Of a DNA stretch of 64,000 nucleotides, positions 8,221 to 16,980 are shown piece after piece. Location: the NCBI RefSeq assembly GCF_002386445.1, contig NZ_DGIR01000026.1, forward strand, positions 62,001 through 126,000. Direction: 5' to 3'. A program made the position numbers and the translations under genes. Origin of the DNA: Pseudomonas sp. UBA4617 (GTDB lineage: Bacteria > Pseudomonadota > Gammaproteobacteria > Pseudomonadales > Pseudomonadaceae). The notes beneath the pieces are model-generated. The model was not told the origin of the DNA. It did no database searches and was given only the letters and a program-made list of their open reading frames with translations. The first letter of the stretch is position 1; each line of letters opens with the position of its first letter.

Positions 8221-9363
8221 ATGCCGTTGCCAACGTTGAAAGACCAGTTCGCCGCCTTGATCGCCGCGCCCTCGGTCAGTTGCACCCAGCCTGCACTGGA
8301 CCAGTCCAACCGCCAGGTCATCGACCTGCTGGCCGGCTGGCTGGACGACCTTGGCTTCAACTGCGACATCCGCCAGGTCAGCCCCGGCAAGTTCAACCTG
8401 CTGGCCAGCCGGGGCAGCGGCCCAGGCGGCCTGGTGCTGGCGGGGCACAGCGACACCGTACCGTACGACGATCAGCTATGGGCCAGCGACCCGCTGCGGA
8501 TGACCGAAGTCGATGGCCGCTGGGTCGGTCTGGGCAGCTGCGACATGAAGGGGTTCTTTGCCCTGGTCATCGAAGCGCTCATCCCGCTGCTGGAGCACGA
8601 CTTCAAGCAGCCGCTGCTGATCCTCGCTACCTGTGATGAAGAAAGCTCGATGTCCGGGGCCCGCGCCCTGGCCGAAGCCGGCCAGCCGCTCGGCCGGGCG
8701 GCGGTGATCGGTGAGCCCACCGGGCTGCGGCCGATCCGCATGCACAAAGGCATCCTGATGGACCGCATCGACATCCTGGGGCGCAGCGGCCATTCTTCGG
8801 ACCCATGCCTGGGCCGCAGCGCCATGGAGGCCATGCACGCCGTGATGGGCGAGTTGCTGGGCCTGCGCCAGCAATGGCAGCAACGCTACTGCAACCCGCA
8901 ATTCACGGTGCCGACCCCGACCCTGAACTTCGGCTGCATCCATGGCGGTGACAACCCCAACCGCATCTGCGGCCAGTGCGCCCTGGAATTCGACCTGCGT
9001 CCGTTGCCGGGCATGGACGTGGAGCAACTGCGCGCGGCCATCCGTGACAAGCTGGCGCCCGTGGCAGAGCGCTTCGAGGTGCGCATCGACTATGCGCCGC
9101 TGTTCCCGGAGGTGCCGCCTTTCGAGCAGGCTGCCGACGCCGAACTGGTGCAAGTGGCGGAGCGCCTCACCGGCCATCGTGCCGAAGCGGTGGCGTTCGG
9201 CACCGAAGCACCTTATCTTCAGCAGCTGGGCTGCCAGACCATCGTGCTGGGGCCTGGCGACATTGCCTGTGCCCACCAGCCCGGCGAATACCTTGAAATG
9301 TCACGAATCGAGCCTACCGTGCGTCTATTGCGTGACCTGATCCGGCATTACTGCCTGAACTAA
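8221..9363 (+). CDS. argE: acetylornithine deacetylase
   Basis: This zinc-dependent M20 peptidase-family enzyme removes the acetyl group from N-acetylornithine in arginine synthesis. The 380-residue length is as expected. Metal and catalytic residues are visible: GHSDTVPYDD (His76, Asp78), GSCDMKGF (Asp108) and CDEESS (Glu140-Glu141). The ATG follows CAAGGAG. argA follows in the same direction after 124 bases. Because pseudomonads also use the ArgJ acetyl-recycling route, this ArgE may be partly redundant or have another N-acyl substrate. Confidence 0.93.
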   Translation: MPLPTLKDQFAALIAAPSVSCTQPALDQSNRQVIDLLAGWLDDLGFNCDIRQVSPGKFNLLASRGSGPGGLVLAGHSDTVPYDDQLWASDPLRMTEVDGRWVGLGSCDMKGFFALVIEALIPLLEHDFKQPLLILATCDEESSMSGARALAEAGQPLGRAAVIGEPTGLRPIRMHKGILMDRIDILGRSGHSSDPCLGRSAMEAMHAVMGELLGLRQQWQQRYCNPQFTVPTPTLNFGCIHGGDNPNRICGQCALEFDLRPLPGMDVEQLRAAIRDKLAPVAERFEVRIDYAPLFPEVPPFEQAADAELVQVAERLTGHRAEAVAFGTEAPYLQQLGCQTIVLGPGDIACAHQPGEYLEMSRIEPTVRLLRDLIRHYCLN

Positions 9364-9406
9364 ACGTCAACCGAGTTTATACGTTCCTGCCTAGAGGAGA
9401 CCGCGC

Positions 9407-9433
9407 GTGACCGCAAGCCTGTTCCGACGATGA
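9407..9433 (+). CDS. possible 8-codon leader peptide ending in Arg-Arg, upstream of argA
   Basis: A GTG start preceded by AGAGGAG reads MTASLFRR and stops. It ends with two consecutive CGA arginine codons 54 bases before argA. Its stop overlaps an ATG (ATGA). Short peptides rich in the pathway amino acid before biosynthetic genes can act in attenuation, but I see no clear paired terminator and antiterminator. This is suggestive only. Confidence 0.25.
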   Translation: MTASLFRR

Positions 9434-9487
9434 TCCTGAACGCCCCCTGTATCGCCGTTCTCCGTCCACTTATCCACAGGCCCTGTC

Positions 9488-10786
9488 ATGCCCGACTACG
9501 TCAACTGGCTGCGTCATGCCTCCCCGTATATCAATGCCCATCGCGACTGCACCTTCGTGGTCATGCTTCCTGGCGATGGGGTGGAACACCCTAATTTCGG
9601 CAACATCGTCCACGACCTGGTGTTGCTGCACAGCCTGGGCGTGCGCCTGGTGCTGGTGCATGGCTCGCGCCCGCAGATCGAAAGCCGCCTGGCTGATCGC
9701 GGCCTGACCCCGCACTACCACCGCGGCCTGCGCATCACCGATGCTGCTACCCTGGATTGCGTGATCGATGCCGTGGGCGCCCTGCGCCTGGCCATCGAGG
9801 CGCGCCTGTCGATGGATATCGCCGCGTCGCCGATGCAGGGTTCGCGCCTGCGCGTGGCGTCCGGCAACCTGGTCACGGCGCGGCCGATCGGCGTGCTGGA
9901 AGGGGTGGACTACCACCACACCGGCGAAGTACGCCGGGTCGACCGCAAGGGCATCAGCCGCCTGCTCGATGAGCGTTCCATCGTACTGCTGTCGCCGTTG
10001 GGCTATTCGCCCACGGGGGAGATCTTCAACCTGGCCTGCGAGGACGTGGCCACCCGAGCCGCGATCGAGCTGGGTGCCGACAAGCTGCTGCTGTTCGGCG
10101 CCGAGCCAGGCCTGCTGGACGAGGACGGCAAGCTGGTGCGCGAGTTGCGCCCCCAGCAGGTTGCCCCGCATCTGCAGCGCCTGGGCAATGATTACCAGGC
10201 CGAACTGCTGGATGCTGCCGCAGAAGCCTGCAAAGGCGGGGTGGCGCGCAGTCATATCGTCAGCTATGCCGAGGACGGTGCCCTGCTGACCGAGCTGTTT
10301 ACCCGTGGCGGTGGCGGTACGCTGGTTTCGCAGGAGCAGTTCGAAGTGGTGCGTGAGGCGAGCATCGATGATGTCGGCGGTCTGCTGGAACTGATCAGCC
10401 CGCTGGAAGAGCAGGGCATTCTGGTACGCCGTTCGCGCGAGGTGCTGGAGCGGGAGATCGAACAGTTCAGCGTGGTTGAGCGCGAAGGCATGATCATCGC
10501 TTGCGCGGCGTTGTACCCGATTGCCGATTCTGACGCCGGTGAGCTGGCGTGCCTGGCGGTGAACCCGGAGTACCGCCATGGCGGGCGCGGCGATGAGCTG
10601 CTGGCGCGAATCGAGGGCCGGGCGCGGCAGGCAGGGCTAAAGACCCTGTTCGTGCTGACTACGCGCACTGCGCACTGGTTCCGCGAGCGCGGGTTTGCGC
10701 CGAGTGGCGTGGAACGGCTGCCGGCGGCGCGGGCGTCGCTGTACAACTACCAGCGCAATTCGAAGATCTTCGAGAAACCGCTGTAA
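9488..10786 (+). CDS. argA: N-acetylglutamate synthase
   Basis: This enzyme catalyses the first step of arginine synthesis, acetyl-CoA plus glutamate to N-acetylglutamate. The 432-residue protein has an N-terminal amino acid kinase-like, arginine-sensing domain (about residues 15-280, with LVLVHGSRPQIESRL). A C-terminal GNAT acetyltransferase domain follows (about 285-432, with LACLAVNPEYRHGGRGDELL as the acetyl-CoA loop). This is the classical bacterial ArgA layout. It lies directly downstream of argE and ends at a strong bidirectional terminator. Confidence 0.97.
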   Translation: MPDYVNWLRHASPYINAHRDCTFVVMLPGDGVEHPNFGNIVHDLVLLHSLGVRLVLVHGSRPQIESRLADRGLTPHYHRGLRITDAATLDCVIDAVGALRLAIEARLSMDIAASPMQGSRLRVASGNLVTARPIGVLEGVDYHHTGEVRRVDRKGISRLLDERSIVLLSPLGYSPTGEIFNLACEDVATRAAIELGADKLLLFGAEPGLLDEDGKLVRELRPQQVAPHLQRLGNDYQAELLDAAAEACKGGVARSHIVSYAEDGALLTELFTRGGGGTLVSQEQFEVVREASIDDVGGLLELISPLEEQGILVRRSREVLEREIEQFSVVEREGMIIACAALYPIADSDAGELACLAVNPEYRHGGRGDELLARIEGRARQAGLKTLFVLTTRTAHWFRERGFAPSGVERLPAARASLYNYQRNSKIFEKPL

Positions 10787-10803
10787 GCCGGCGACTTCGA
10801 TCC

Positions 10804-10836
10804 AAAAAAAACGCCGCCCTGATGGGCGGCGTTTTC
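10804..10836. terminator. bidirectional intrinsic terminator, argA / spuI
   Basis: A 9-bp stem ACGCCGCCC / GGGCGGCGT (10811-10832) with a TGAT loop is flanked by an A-run on the left and a T-rich tract on the right. It can stop transcripts from both the argA side and the convergent spuI side. Confidence 0.9.
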
Positions 10837-10838
10837 GT

Positions 10839-12215
10839 TTACACGGTATGCAGGTACCAGTTGTACTCGAGGTCGGAAATCGAATGCTCGAATTCCTCCA
10901 GCTCGCTCTCCTTGCACGCGACGAAGATGTCGATGTACTTCGGATCGATGTACTTGTTGAGGATTTCGCTGTCGTCCAGCTCGCGCAGGGCGTCGCGCAG
11001 GTTGTTCGGCAGGCTCTGCTCCAGCTGCTCGTACGAGTTGCCTTCGATCGGCTCACCTGGCTCGATCTGATTGGTCAGGCCATGGTGCACACCAGCCAGC
11101 ACGGCAGCCATCATCAGGTAAGGGTTGGCGTCGGCACCGGCCACGCGGTGCTCGATACGCACGGCGTCCGGCGAGCCGGTCGGCACGCGCAGGGCCACGG
11201 TGCGGTTGTCCAGGCCCCAGCTTGGCGCGTTCGGTACATAGAACTGCGCACCGAAGCGCCGGTACGAGTTGACGTTCGGGCACAGGAACGCCATGGACGC
11301 GGGCAGGGTCTCGAGCACACCGCCGACAGCGTGACGTAGCGCGGCGTTCTGCTCGGGATCCTCGCTGGTGAAGATGTTGTTGCCATCTTTGTCCAGCACG
11401 GAAATGTGTACATGCAAGCCGTTGCCTGCCTGGCCCGGGTAGGGCTTGGCCATGAAGGTGGTGTCCATTTCATGGTCGTAGGCGATGTTCTTGATCAACC
11501 GCTTCAGCAGTACGGCATAGTCGCAGGCCTTGAGTGGGTCGGCCACGTGGTGCAGGTTGACTTCGAACTGCGCCGGGGCGCTTTCCTTGACGATGGCGTC
11601 GGCCGGGATGCCTTGTTCCTTCGCGCCTTCGAGGATGTCCTGCAGGCAGTCGGCATATTCGTCGAGGTCGTCGATCAGGTAGACCTGGGTCGACTGGGGG
11701 CGTTTGCCGGAAATTGGCGAGCGCGGCGGCTGCGGGCGGCCGTTCACGTTCTCCTGGTCGATCAGGTAGAACTCCAGCTCGAACGCGGCACAGATGGTCA
11801 GGCCCATCTCGGTGAACTTGCTCACGACCTGGCGCAGTACTTCACGCGGGTCGGCGAAGAACGGTTCGCCTTCGAGCTCGTGCATGGTCATCAGCAGCTG
11901 GGCGGTCGGGCGCTTCTGCCAGGGTTCGTTGGAGAGGGTGCCAGGGATCGGGTAGCAGATGCGGTCGGCATCGCCGATGTCCAGGCCAAGCCCTGTGCTT
12001 TCGACGGTGGAACCGTTGATGTCCAGGGCGAAGAGGGAGGCAGGCAGGTTGATGCCCTTCTCGTAAACCTTGTGGAGGCTGGTGCGCTCGATGCGCTTGC
12101 CACGCACCACACCATTCATATCTGCAATCAGAAGGTCAACGTAGAGAACCTCAGGATGTTCCTTAAGGAACGCGTTCGCTTCGTTAAGCTGAACGGCACG
12201 CGGGGGTACCGACAT
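10839..12215 (-). CDS. spuI: glutamine synthetase family, gamma-glutamylpolyamine synthetase
   Basis: This 458-residue protein is of the GlnA/PuuA family and ligates glutamate to a polyamine using ATP. N-terminal beta-grasp (LIADMNGVVRGKRI) and catalytic-domain motifs (AAFELEFYL, NGLHVHIS, RIEHRVAGADANPYL) are present. It lacks the adenylylation-tyrosine context of the housekeeping GlnA. It is divergent from spuB, a paralogous ligase, as in the P. aeruginosa spu locus, which supports a polyamine rather than an ammonia substrate. The ATG follows AAAAGGTG. Confidence 0.9.
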   Translation of the reverse strand: MSVPPRAVQLNEANAFLKEHPEVLYVDLLIADMNGVVRGKRIERTSLHKVYEKGINLPASLFALDINGSTVESTGLGLDIGDADRICYPIPGTLSNEPWQKRPTAQLLMTMHELEGEPFFADPREVLRQVVSKFTEMGLTICAAFELEFYLIDQENVNGRPQPPRSPISGKRPQSTQVYLIDDLDEYADCLQDILEGAKEQGIPADAIVKESAPAQFEVNLHHVADPLKACDYAVLLKRLIKNIAYDHEMDTTFMAKPYPGQAGNGLHVHISVLDKDGNNIFTSEDPEQNAALRHAVGGVLETLPASMAFLCPNVNSYRRFGAQFYVPNAPSWGLDNRTVALRVPTGSPDAVRIEHRVAGADANPYLMMAAVLAGVHHGLTNQIEPGEPIEGNSYEQLEQSLPNNLRDALRELDDSEILNKYIDPKYIDIFVACKESELEEFEHSISDLEYNWYLHTV

Positions 12216-12789
12216 GATGCAACACCTTTTTTGTTAAAAATATCAATCAAGGGGGGCTTGCAGGACCAGTCAATCGAAAACCCAAACTGATGTCAAGCCA
12301 ACCCCATGATGCCCTGAAATGGCTCATCGACGGCAGATTTGCTGCATATCGGGGCAAGCCATTATCCGCTATTTCCCTCATGAAGGGCTATCTCCGACAA
12401 GCCGTGTTTTATTTTTTACGGAAGTGTTGTGTAAAAAAATGAACAAGGCTAAGCTCGGTCTCAACCCAGAACACAATAATACGAGGGTCACATGGTCCGC
12501 TTGCCGCGACCTGAAAGCGCTGCCTGCGCAGTGCCATCGGGTACCTCCGTCAATTTTGCAAGCTTCGTCAATGGCGTGGCCGCCATGGCCGCAATAATTG
12601 ACGTTTGGCAGCTCCGGACTCGCCCTCGCAGCGGCTTGCCGCCCTTCGTTTCGTCTTCCTGCCCTTCGAACTCATTACCGATGCACTTGTTTTCAGTGTA
12701 TCCAGTGTGGCTCTGCGCGGGGGTTTTTGCTTTAGCAATCTACTCCATCCAGAATCAGTGCGCGGCCCACCTTACCTCCTGAGGTATTT
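12216..12789. promoter_or_regulatory. 574-bp divergent promoter region spuI / spuB
   Basis: No convincing gene is present here. Short open frames, such as one at 12492-12782, have no protein-like composition or recognised domain. An inverted repeat TTTTTTAC (12412-12419) / GTAAAAAA (12431-12438) with an 11-base spacer is a candidate operator. A related AT-rich tract TTTTTTGTTAAAAA sits just upstream of the spuI start. In P. aeruginosa, spuA lies at the corresponding position; it is absent here. Confidence 0.5.
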
Positions 12790-14148
12790 ATGAGTAACAA
12801 CCTCGACCAGCTCACCGATTGGTTGAAAGAGCACAAGATCACCGAAGTCGAATGCATGATCAGCGACCTGACCGGCATCACGCGCGGCAAGATCTCGCCC
12901 ACCAACAAGTTCATCGCCGAAAAAGGCATGCGCCTGCCCGAGAGCGTGCTGCTGCAGACCGTGACCGGCGACTATGTTGACGACGACATCTATTACGAAC
13001 TGCTCGACCCGGCCGACATCGACATGATCTGCCGTCCCGACGAGAACGCCGTGTTCCTAGTGCCGTGGGCCATCGAGCCGACCGCGCAGGTCATTCACGA
13101 TACCTACGACAAGAAGGGCAACCCAGTCGAACTGTCGCCGCGCAACGTGCTGAAGAAAGTCCTCAAGCTCTACGCTGACAAGGGCTGGCAGCCGATTGTC
13201 GCGCCGGAGATGGAGTTCTACCTGACCAAGCGTAGCGAAGACCCGGACTTCCCCCTGCAGCCCCCGGTAGGCCGTTCGGGCCGCCCGGAAACCGGCCGCC
13301 AGTCGTTCTCTATCGAAGCCGCCAACGAGTTCGACCCGCTGTTCGAAGATGTCTACGACTGGTGCGAACTGCAGCAACTGGACCTGGACACGCTGATCCA
13401 CGAAGACGGCACGGCGCAGATGGAGATCAACTTCCGTCATGGCAATGCCCTGCACCTGGCCGACCAGATCCTGGTGTTCAAGCGCACCATGCGCGAGGCC
13501 GCGCTCAAGCACAACGTGGCTGCCACTTTCATGGCCAAGCCCATGACCGGCGAGCCAGGCAGTGCCATGCACCTGCACCAGAGCGTGGTCGACGTGGCCA
13601 CCGGCAAGAACATCTTCAGCAATGAAGATGGCAGCATGAGCGAGCTGTTCCTGCACCACATCGGCGGGCTGCAGAAGTTCATCCCCGAGGCGCTGCCGCT
13701 GTTTGCGCCCAACGTCAACTCGTTCCGCCGCTTCCTGCCCGACACCTCGGCTCCGGTGAATGTGGAATGGGGCGAAGAGAACCGCACCGTCGGCCTGCGC
13801 GTGCCGGATGCCGGCCCACAAAGCCGCCGGGTCGAGAACCGCTTGCCGGGCGCTGACGCCAACCCGTACCTGGCGATTGCCGCCAGCCTGCTGTGTGGCT
13901 ACATCGGCATGGTCGAAGGCATCGAGGCCAGTGCGCCGGTGCAGGGCCGTGGCTATGAACGCCGCAACCTGCGCCTGCCGCTGACGATCGAGGACGCCTT
14001 GGAGCGCATGGAAAACAGCCGCGCACTGGTGCAGTACCTGGGCAAGAAATTCATCACCGGCTACGTCGCCACCAAGCGCGCCGAGCACGAGAACTTCAAA
14101 CGCGTCATCAGCTCCTGGGAGCGTGAGTTCCTGCTGTTCGCTGTCTGA
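12790..14148 (+). CDS. spuB: glutamine synthetase family, gamma-glutamylputrescine synthetase
   Basis: This 452-residue paralogue of SpuI performs ATP-dependent gamma-glutamylation of putrescine and related amines, the first step of the Puu-type route. The sequence has the N-terminal CMISDLTGITRGKI motif, the catalytic APEMEFYL, GSAMHLHQS and NVNSFRRF, and RVENRLPGADANPYL. It is the first gene of the catabolic and transport run spuBCDEFGH. The ATG follows CCTCCTGAGG. Confidence 0.92.
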   Translation: MSNNLDQLTDWLKEHKITEVECMISDLTGITRGKISPTNKFIAEKGMRLPESVLLQTVTGDYVDDDIYYELLDPADIDMICRPDENAVFLVPWAIEPTAQVIHDTYDKKGNPVELSPRNVLKKVLKLYADKGWQPIVAPEMEFYLTKRSEDPDFPLQPPVGRSGRPETGRQSFSIEAANEFDPLFEDVYDWCELQQLDLDTLIHEDGTAQMEINFRHGNALHLADQILVFKRTMREAALKHNVAATFMAKPMTGEPGSAMHLHQSVVDVATGKNIFSNEDGSMSELFLHHIGGLQKFIPEALPLFAPNVNSFRRFLPDTSAPVNVEWGEENRTVGLRVPDAGPQSRRVENRLPGADANPYLAIAASLLCGYIGMVEGIEASAPVQGRGYERRNLRLPLTIEDALERMENSRALVQYLGKKFITGYVATKRAEHENFKRVISSWEREFLLFAV

Positions 14149-14193
14149 TCAACCCTGAGGCCGCCGCGCGGCCGCCGGAAACTGGAGAGGCAC

Positions 14194-15555
14194 ATGAGCG
14201 TCAACAACCCGCAAACCCGTGAATGGCAAACCCTGAGCGGCGAGCACCACCTGGCCCCCTTCTCCGACTACAAGCAACTGAAGGAGAAGGGACCGCGCAT
14301 CATCACCAAGGCGCAAGGTGTGCATTTGTGGGACAGCGAGGGGCACAAGATTCTCGACGGCATGGCTGGCCTGTGGTGCGTGGCGGTGGGCTATGGCCGT
14401 GAAGAACTGGTGCAGGCGGCAGAAAGGCAGATGCGCGAGCTGCCGTACTACAACCTGTTCTTCCAGACCGCCCACCCGCCGGCGCTGGAGCTGGCCAAGG
14501 CGATCACCGACGTGGCACCGCCAGGCATGACCCATGTGTTCTTCACCGGCTCCGGCTCCGAAGGCAACGACACCGTGCTGCGCATGGTCCGCCACTACTG
14601 GGCGCTGAAAGGCAAACCGCAGAAGCAGACCATCATCGGTCGTATCAACGGTTACCACGGTTCCACCGTGGCCGGTGCCAGCCTGGGCGGCATGAGCGGC
14701 ATGCACGAGCAGGGCGGCCTGCCGATTCCCGGCATCGTGCATATTCCGCAGCCGTACTGGTTCGGCGAAGGCGGCGACATGACCCCGGACCAGTTCGGGG
14801 TGTGGGCGGCCGAGCAGCTTGAGAAGAAGATTCTCGAAGTTGGCGAAGACAACGTCGCTGCCTTCATCGCCGAGCCTATCCAGGGCGCCGGTGGCGTGAT
14901 CATTCCGCCGGACACCTACTGGCCGAAGGTGAAGGAGATTCTCGCCCGTTACGACATCCTGTTCGTCGCCGACGAAGTGATCTGCGGCTTCGGGCGTACC
15001 GGCGAGTGGTTCGGCTCCGACTACTACGACCTCAAGCCGGACCTGATGACCATTGCCAAAGGCCTGACCTCCGGTTACATCCCCATGGGTGGTGTGATCG
15101 TCCGTGACAAGGTGGCCCAGGTCTTGAGCGAAGGTGGCGACTTCAACCACGGCTTCACCTACTCCGGACACCCGGTGGCGGCTGCAGTGGGCCTGGAAAA
15201 CCTGCGCATCCTGCGCGACGAGCACGTCGTCGAGAAGGCGCGCAGCGAAGCGGCACCGTATTTGCAAAAGCGTTTGCGTGAGTTGCAGGACCACCCGCTG
15301 GTGGGCGAAGTGCGCGGCCTGGGCTTGCTCGGCGCGATCGAGCTGGTCAAGGACAAGGCCACCCGTAGCCGTCATGAAGGCAAGGGCGTAGGCATGATCT
15401 GCCGCACGTTCTGCTTTGAAAACGGCCTGATCATGCGCGCAGTGGGTGACACCATGATCATTGCGCCACCGCTGGTCATCAGCCACGCAGAGATCGATGA
15501 GCTGGTGGAAAAGGCGCGCAAATGTCTCGACTTGACGCTTGAAGCGATTCGCTAG
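14194..15555 (+). CDS. spuC: putrescine-pyruvate aminotransferase
   Basis: This class III PLP aminotransferase of 453 residues moves the terminal amine of putrescine (and probably cadaverine or spermidine) to pyruvate, giving 4-aminobutanal and alanine. The PLP lysine is in TIAKGLTSGYIPMGG at residue 289. Cofactor-binding GSGSEGND and FVADEVICGFGRTG are present. It starts 45 bases after spuB with a GGAGAGG ribosome-binding site, so the genes are co-transcribed. Position and sequence match spuC of the P. aeruginosa polyamine locus. Confidence 0.95.
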   Translation: MSVNNPQTREWQTLSGEHHLAPFSDYKQLKEKGPRIITKAQGVHLWDSEGHKILDGMAGLWCVAVGYGREELVQAAERQMRELPYYNLFFQTAHPPALELAKAITDVAPPGMTHVFFTGSGSEGNDTVLRMVRHYWALKGKPQKQTIIGRINGYHGSTVAGASLGGMSGMHEQGGLPIPGIVHIPQPYWFGEGGDMTPDQFGVWAAEQLEKKILEVGEDNVAAFIAEPIQGAGGVIIPPDTYWPKVKEILARYDILFVADEVICGFGRTGEWFGSDYYDLKPDLMTIAKGLTSGYIPMGGVIVRDKVAQVLSEGGDFNHGFTYSGHPVAAAVGLENLRILRDEHVVEKARSEAAPYLQKRLRELQDHPLVGEVRGLGLLGAIELVKDKATRSRHEGKGVGMICRTFCFENGLIMRAVGDTMIIAPPLVISHAEIDELVEKARKCLDLTLEAIR

Positions 15556-15588
15556 GCGTTTGCTAGGCTAGCGGTGTGACATTAAGTG

Positions 15589-15628
15589 GTTACAAGGCCC
15601 TGCTTTTGTTGAAACAGAGCCTTGTAAC
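15589..15628 (+). terminator. large stem-loop between spuC and spuD
   Basis: Perfect 10-bp arms GTTACAAGGC and GCCTTGTAAC enclose a 20-base interior that itself pairs (CTG..CAG and TTT..AAA). The combined stem is about 16 bp with small bulges. No T-run follows. It is a candidate partial terminator or RNA-stability element separating the enzyme genes from the transport genes. Confidence 0.6.
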
Positions 15629-15724
15629 TTGCCAGACTAGCGGCTGTTCCAGTCGCCGCGCGCTCTGCACCGTGGGTCCTGGCTACTGAACAGATGGCTA
15701 AATAAAAATTCCGGAGCATTACGC

Positions 15725-16822
15725 ATGAATAAAATGGGCAAGACGTTGCTGGCCGCAGCCCTGATGGGTGCCATGGCCACCGCTGTTCAGGCTGAAGACA
15801 AGGTGTTGAACGTCTACAACTGGTCGGACTATATCGCGCCGGACACCATCGCCAAGTTCGAGAAGCAGACCGGTATCAAGGTCAAGTACGACGTGTTCGA
15901 CAGCAACGAAACCCTCGAGGCCAAGCTGCTGGCCGGCAAGTCGGGTTACGACATCGTGGTGCCGTCCAACAACTTCCTGGCCAAGCAGATCAAGGCTGGC
16001 GTATACGAGGAACTGGACCGCTCCAAACTGCCGAACTGGAAGAACCTCGACCCGGACCTGCTCAAGGCCGTTGGCGATGCCAGCGACAAGGACAACAAGC
16101 ACGCCTTCCCGTACATGTGGGGCTCGATCGGCATCGGCTACAACCCGGAGAAGGTCAAGGCCGCGCTGGGCGTGGACAAGATCGACTCGTGGGACGTGGT
16201 GTTCAAGCCTGAGAACATCGCCAAGCTCAAGAGCTGCGGCGTGAGCTTCCTCGATGCCCCGACCGAAATGCTTCCGGCTGCGCTGCACTACCTGGGCAAG
16301 CCGACCGACAGCACCAGCAAGGAAGACCTGAAGGCCGCCGAGGACCTGTTCCTCAAGATCCGTCCTTCGATCACCTACTTCCACTCGTCCAAGTACATCG
16401 GCGACATGGCCAACGGTAACATCTGCGTAGCCGTCGGTTACTCGGGTGACCTGGAGCAGTCCAAGGCCCGTGCCCACGAAGCCGGCGACAAGGTCAAGGT
16501 CGAATACGTCATTCCGAAGGAAGGTGCCGGTACCTTCTACGACATGGTCGCCATCCCCAAGGATGCCGAGCACAAAGATGCTGCCTACCAGTTCATGAAT
16601 TTCCTGATGCAGCCGGAAATCATGGCCGAGATCACCAACGCTGTGCGCTTCCCGAACGGCAACGCTGCCGCCACCCAGTTCGTGGACAAGGAGATCACCA
16701 GCGATCCAAGCATCTATCCGCCAGCTGAAGTGAAGAAACAGCTGTATGCCATCGCTGCTCCTGAAGCCAAGGCCCAGCGTGACATCACCCGTAGCTGGAC
16801 CAAGATCAAGTCGGGCAAGTAA
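15725..16822 (+). CDS. spuD: polyamine (putrescine) ABC transporter substrate-binding protein
   Basis: This PotF/PotD-type periplasmic binding protein of 365 residues has a signal peptide (MNKMGKTLLAAALMGAMATA, cleavage near the AVQA site). The conserved NVYNWSDYIAP of polyamine binding proteins contributes to the ligand site. It delivers polyamine, probably putrescine by analogy with P. aeruginosa SpuD, to SpuFGH. It is flanked on both sides by strong hairpins, a layout often used to raise expression of binding proteins. Confidence 0.94.
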   Translation: MNKMGKTLLAAALMGAMATAVQAEDKVLNVYNWSDYIAPDTIAKFEKQTGIKVKYDVFDSNETLEAKLLAGKSGYDIVVPSNNFLAKQIKAGVYEELDRSKLPNWKNLDPDLLKAVGDASDKDNKHAFPYMWGSIGIGYNPEKVKAALGVDKIDSWDVVFKPENIAKLKSCGVSFLDAPTEMLPAALHYLGKPTDSTSKEDLKAAEDLFLKIRPSITYFHSSKYIGDMANGNICVAVGYSGDLEQSKARAHEAGDKVKVEYVIPKEGAGTFYDMVAIPKDAEHKDAAYQFMNFLMQPEIMAEITNAVRFPNGNAAATQFVDKEITSDPSIYPPAEVKKQLYAIAAPEAKAQRDITRSWTKIKSGK

Positions 16823-16836
16823 GCCCGATGCAGCAC

Positions 16837-16863
16837 CTCTGGGCCGGGATACCCGGCCCAGAG
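16837..16863 (+). terminator. perfect 12-bp hairpin between spuD and spuE
   Basis: CTCTGGGCCGGG pairs perfectly with CCCGGCCCAGAG across an ATA loop. No T-run follows. This suits an attenuating or RNase-protecting 3' end for the spuD message. Confidence 0.65.
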
Positions 16864-16980
16864 CCAGTAAAAGGCAATTGATGATTGCGGCATCGAAGCT
16901 GCGAAGGTAAGTTGCGCGCCGGTTTTGCGTGTGCGGCAGCACTGTCGCTACCCGGACACTGATTGTAAAGGAGCACCCAC

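Noticed and set aside
12492..12782. 96-residue open frame in the spuI-spuB spacer
   Set aside because: Low-complexity, Ser/Pro/Arg-rich composition, no domain or good ribosome-binding site, and it runs into the spuB ribosome-binding region. Better read as divergent promoter DNA.
12216..12789. Sigma54 promoter for spu genes
   Set aside because: I looked for GG-N10-GC with TGGC and TTGC boxes on both strands and found only poor matches.
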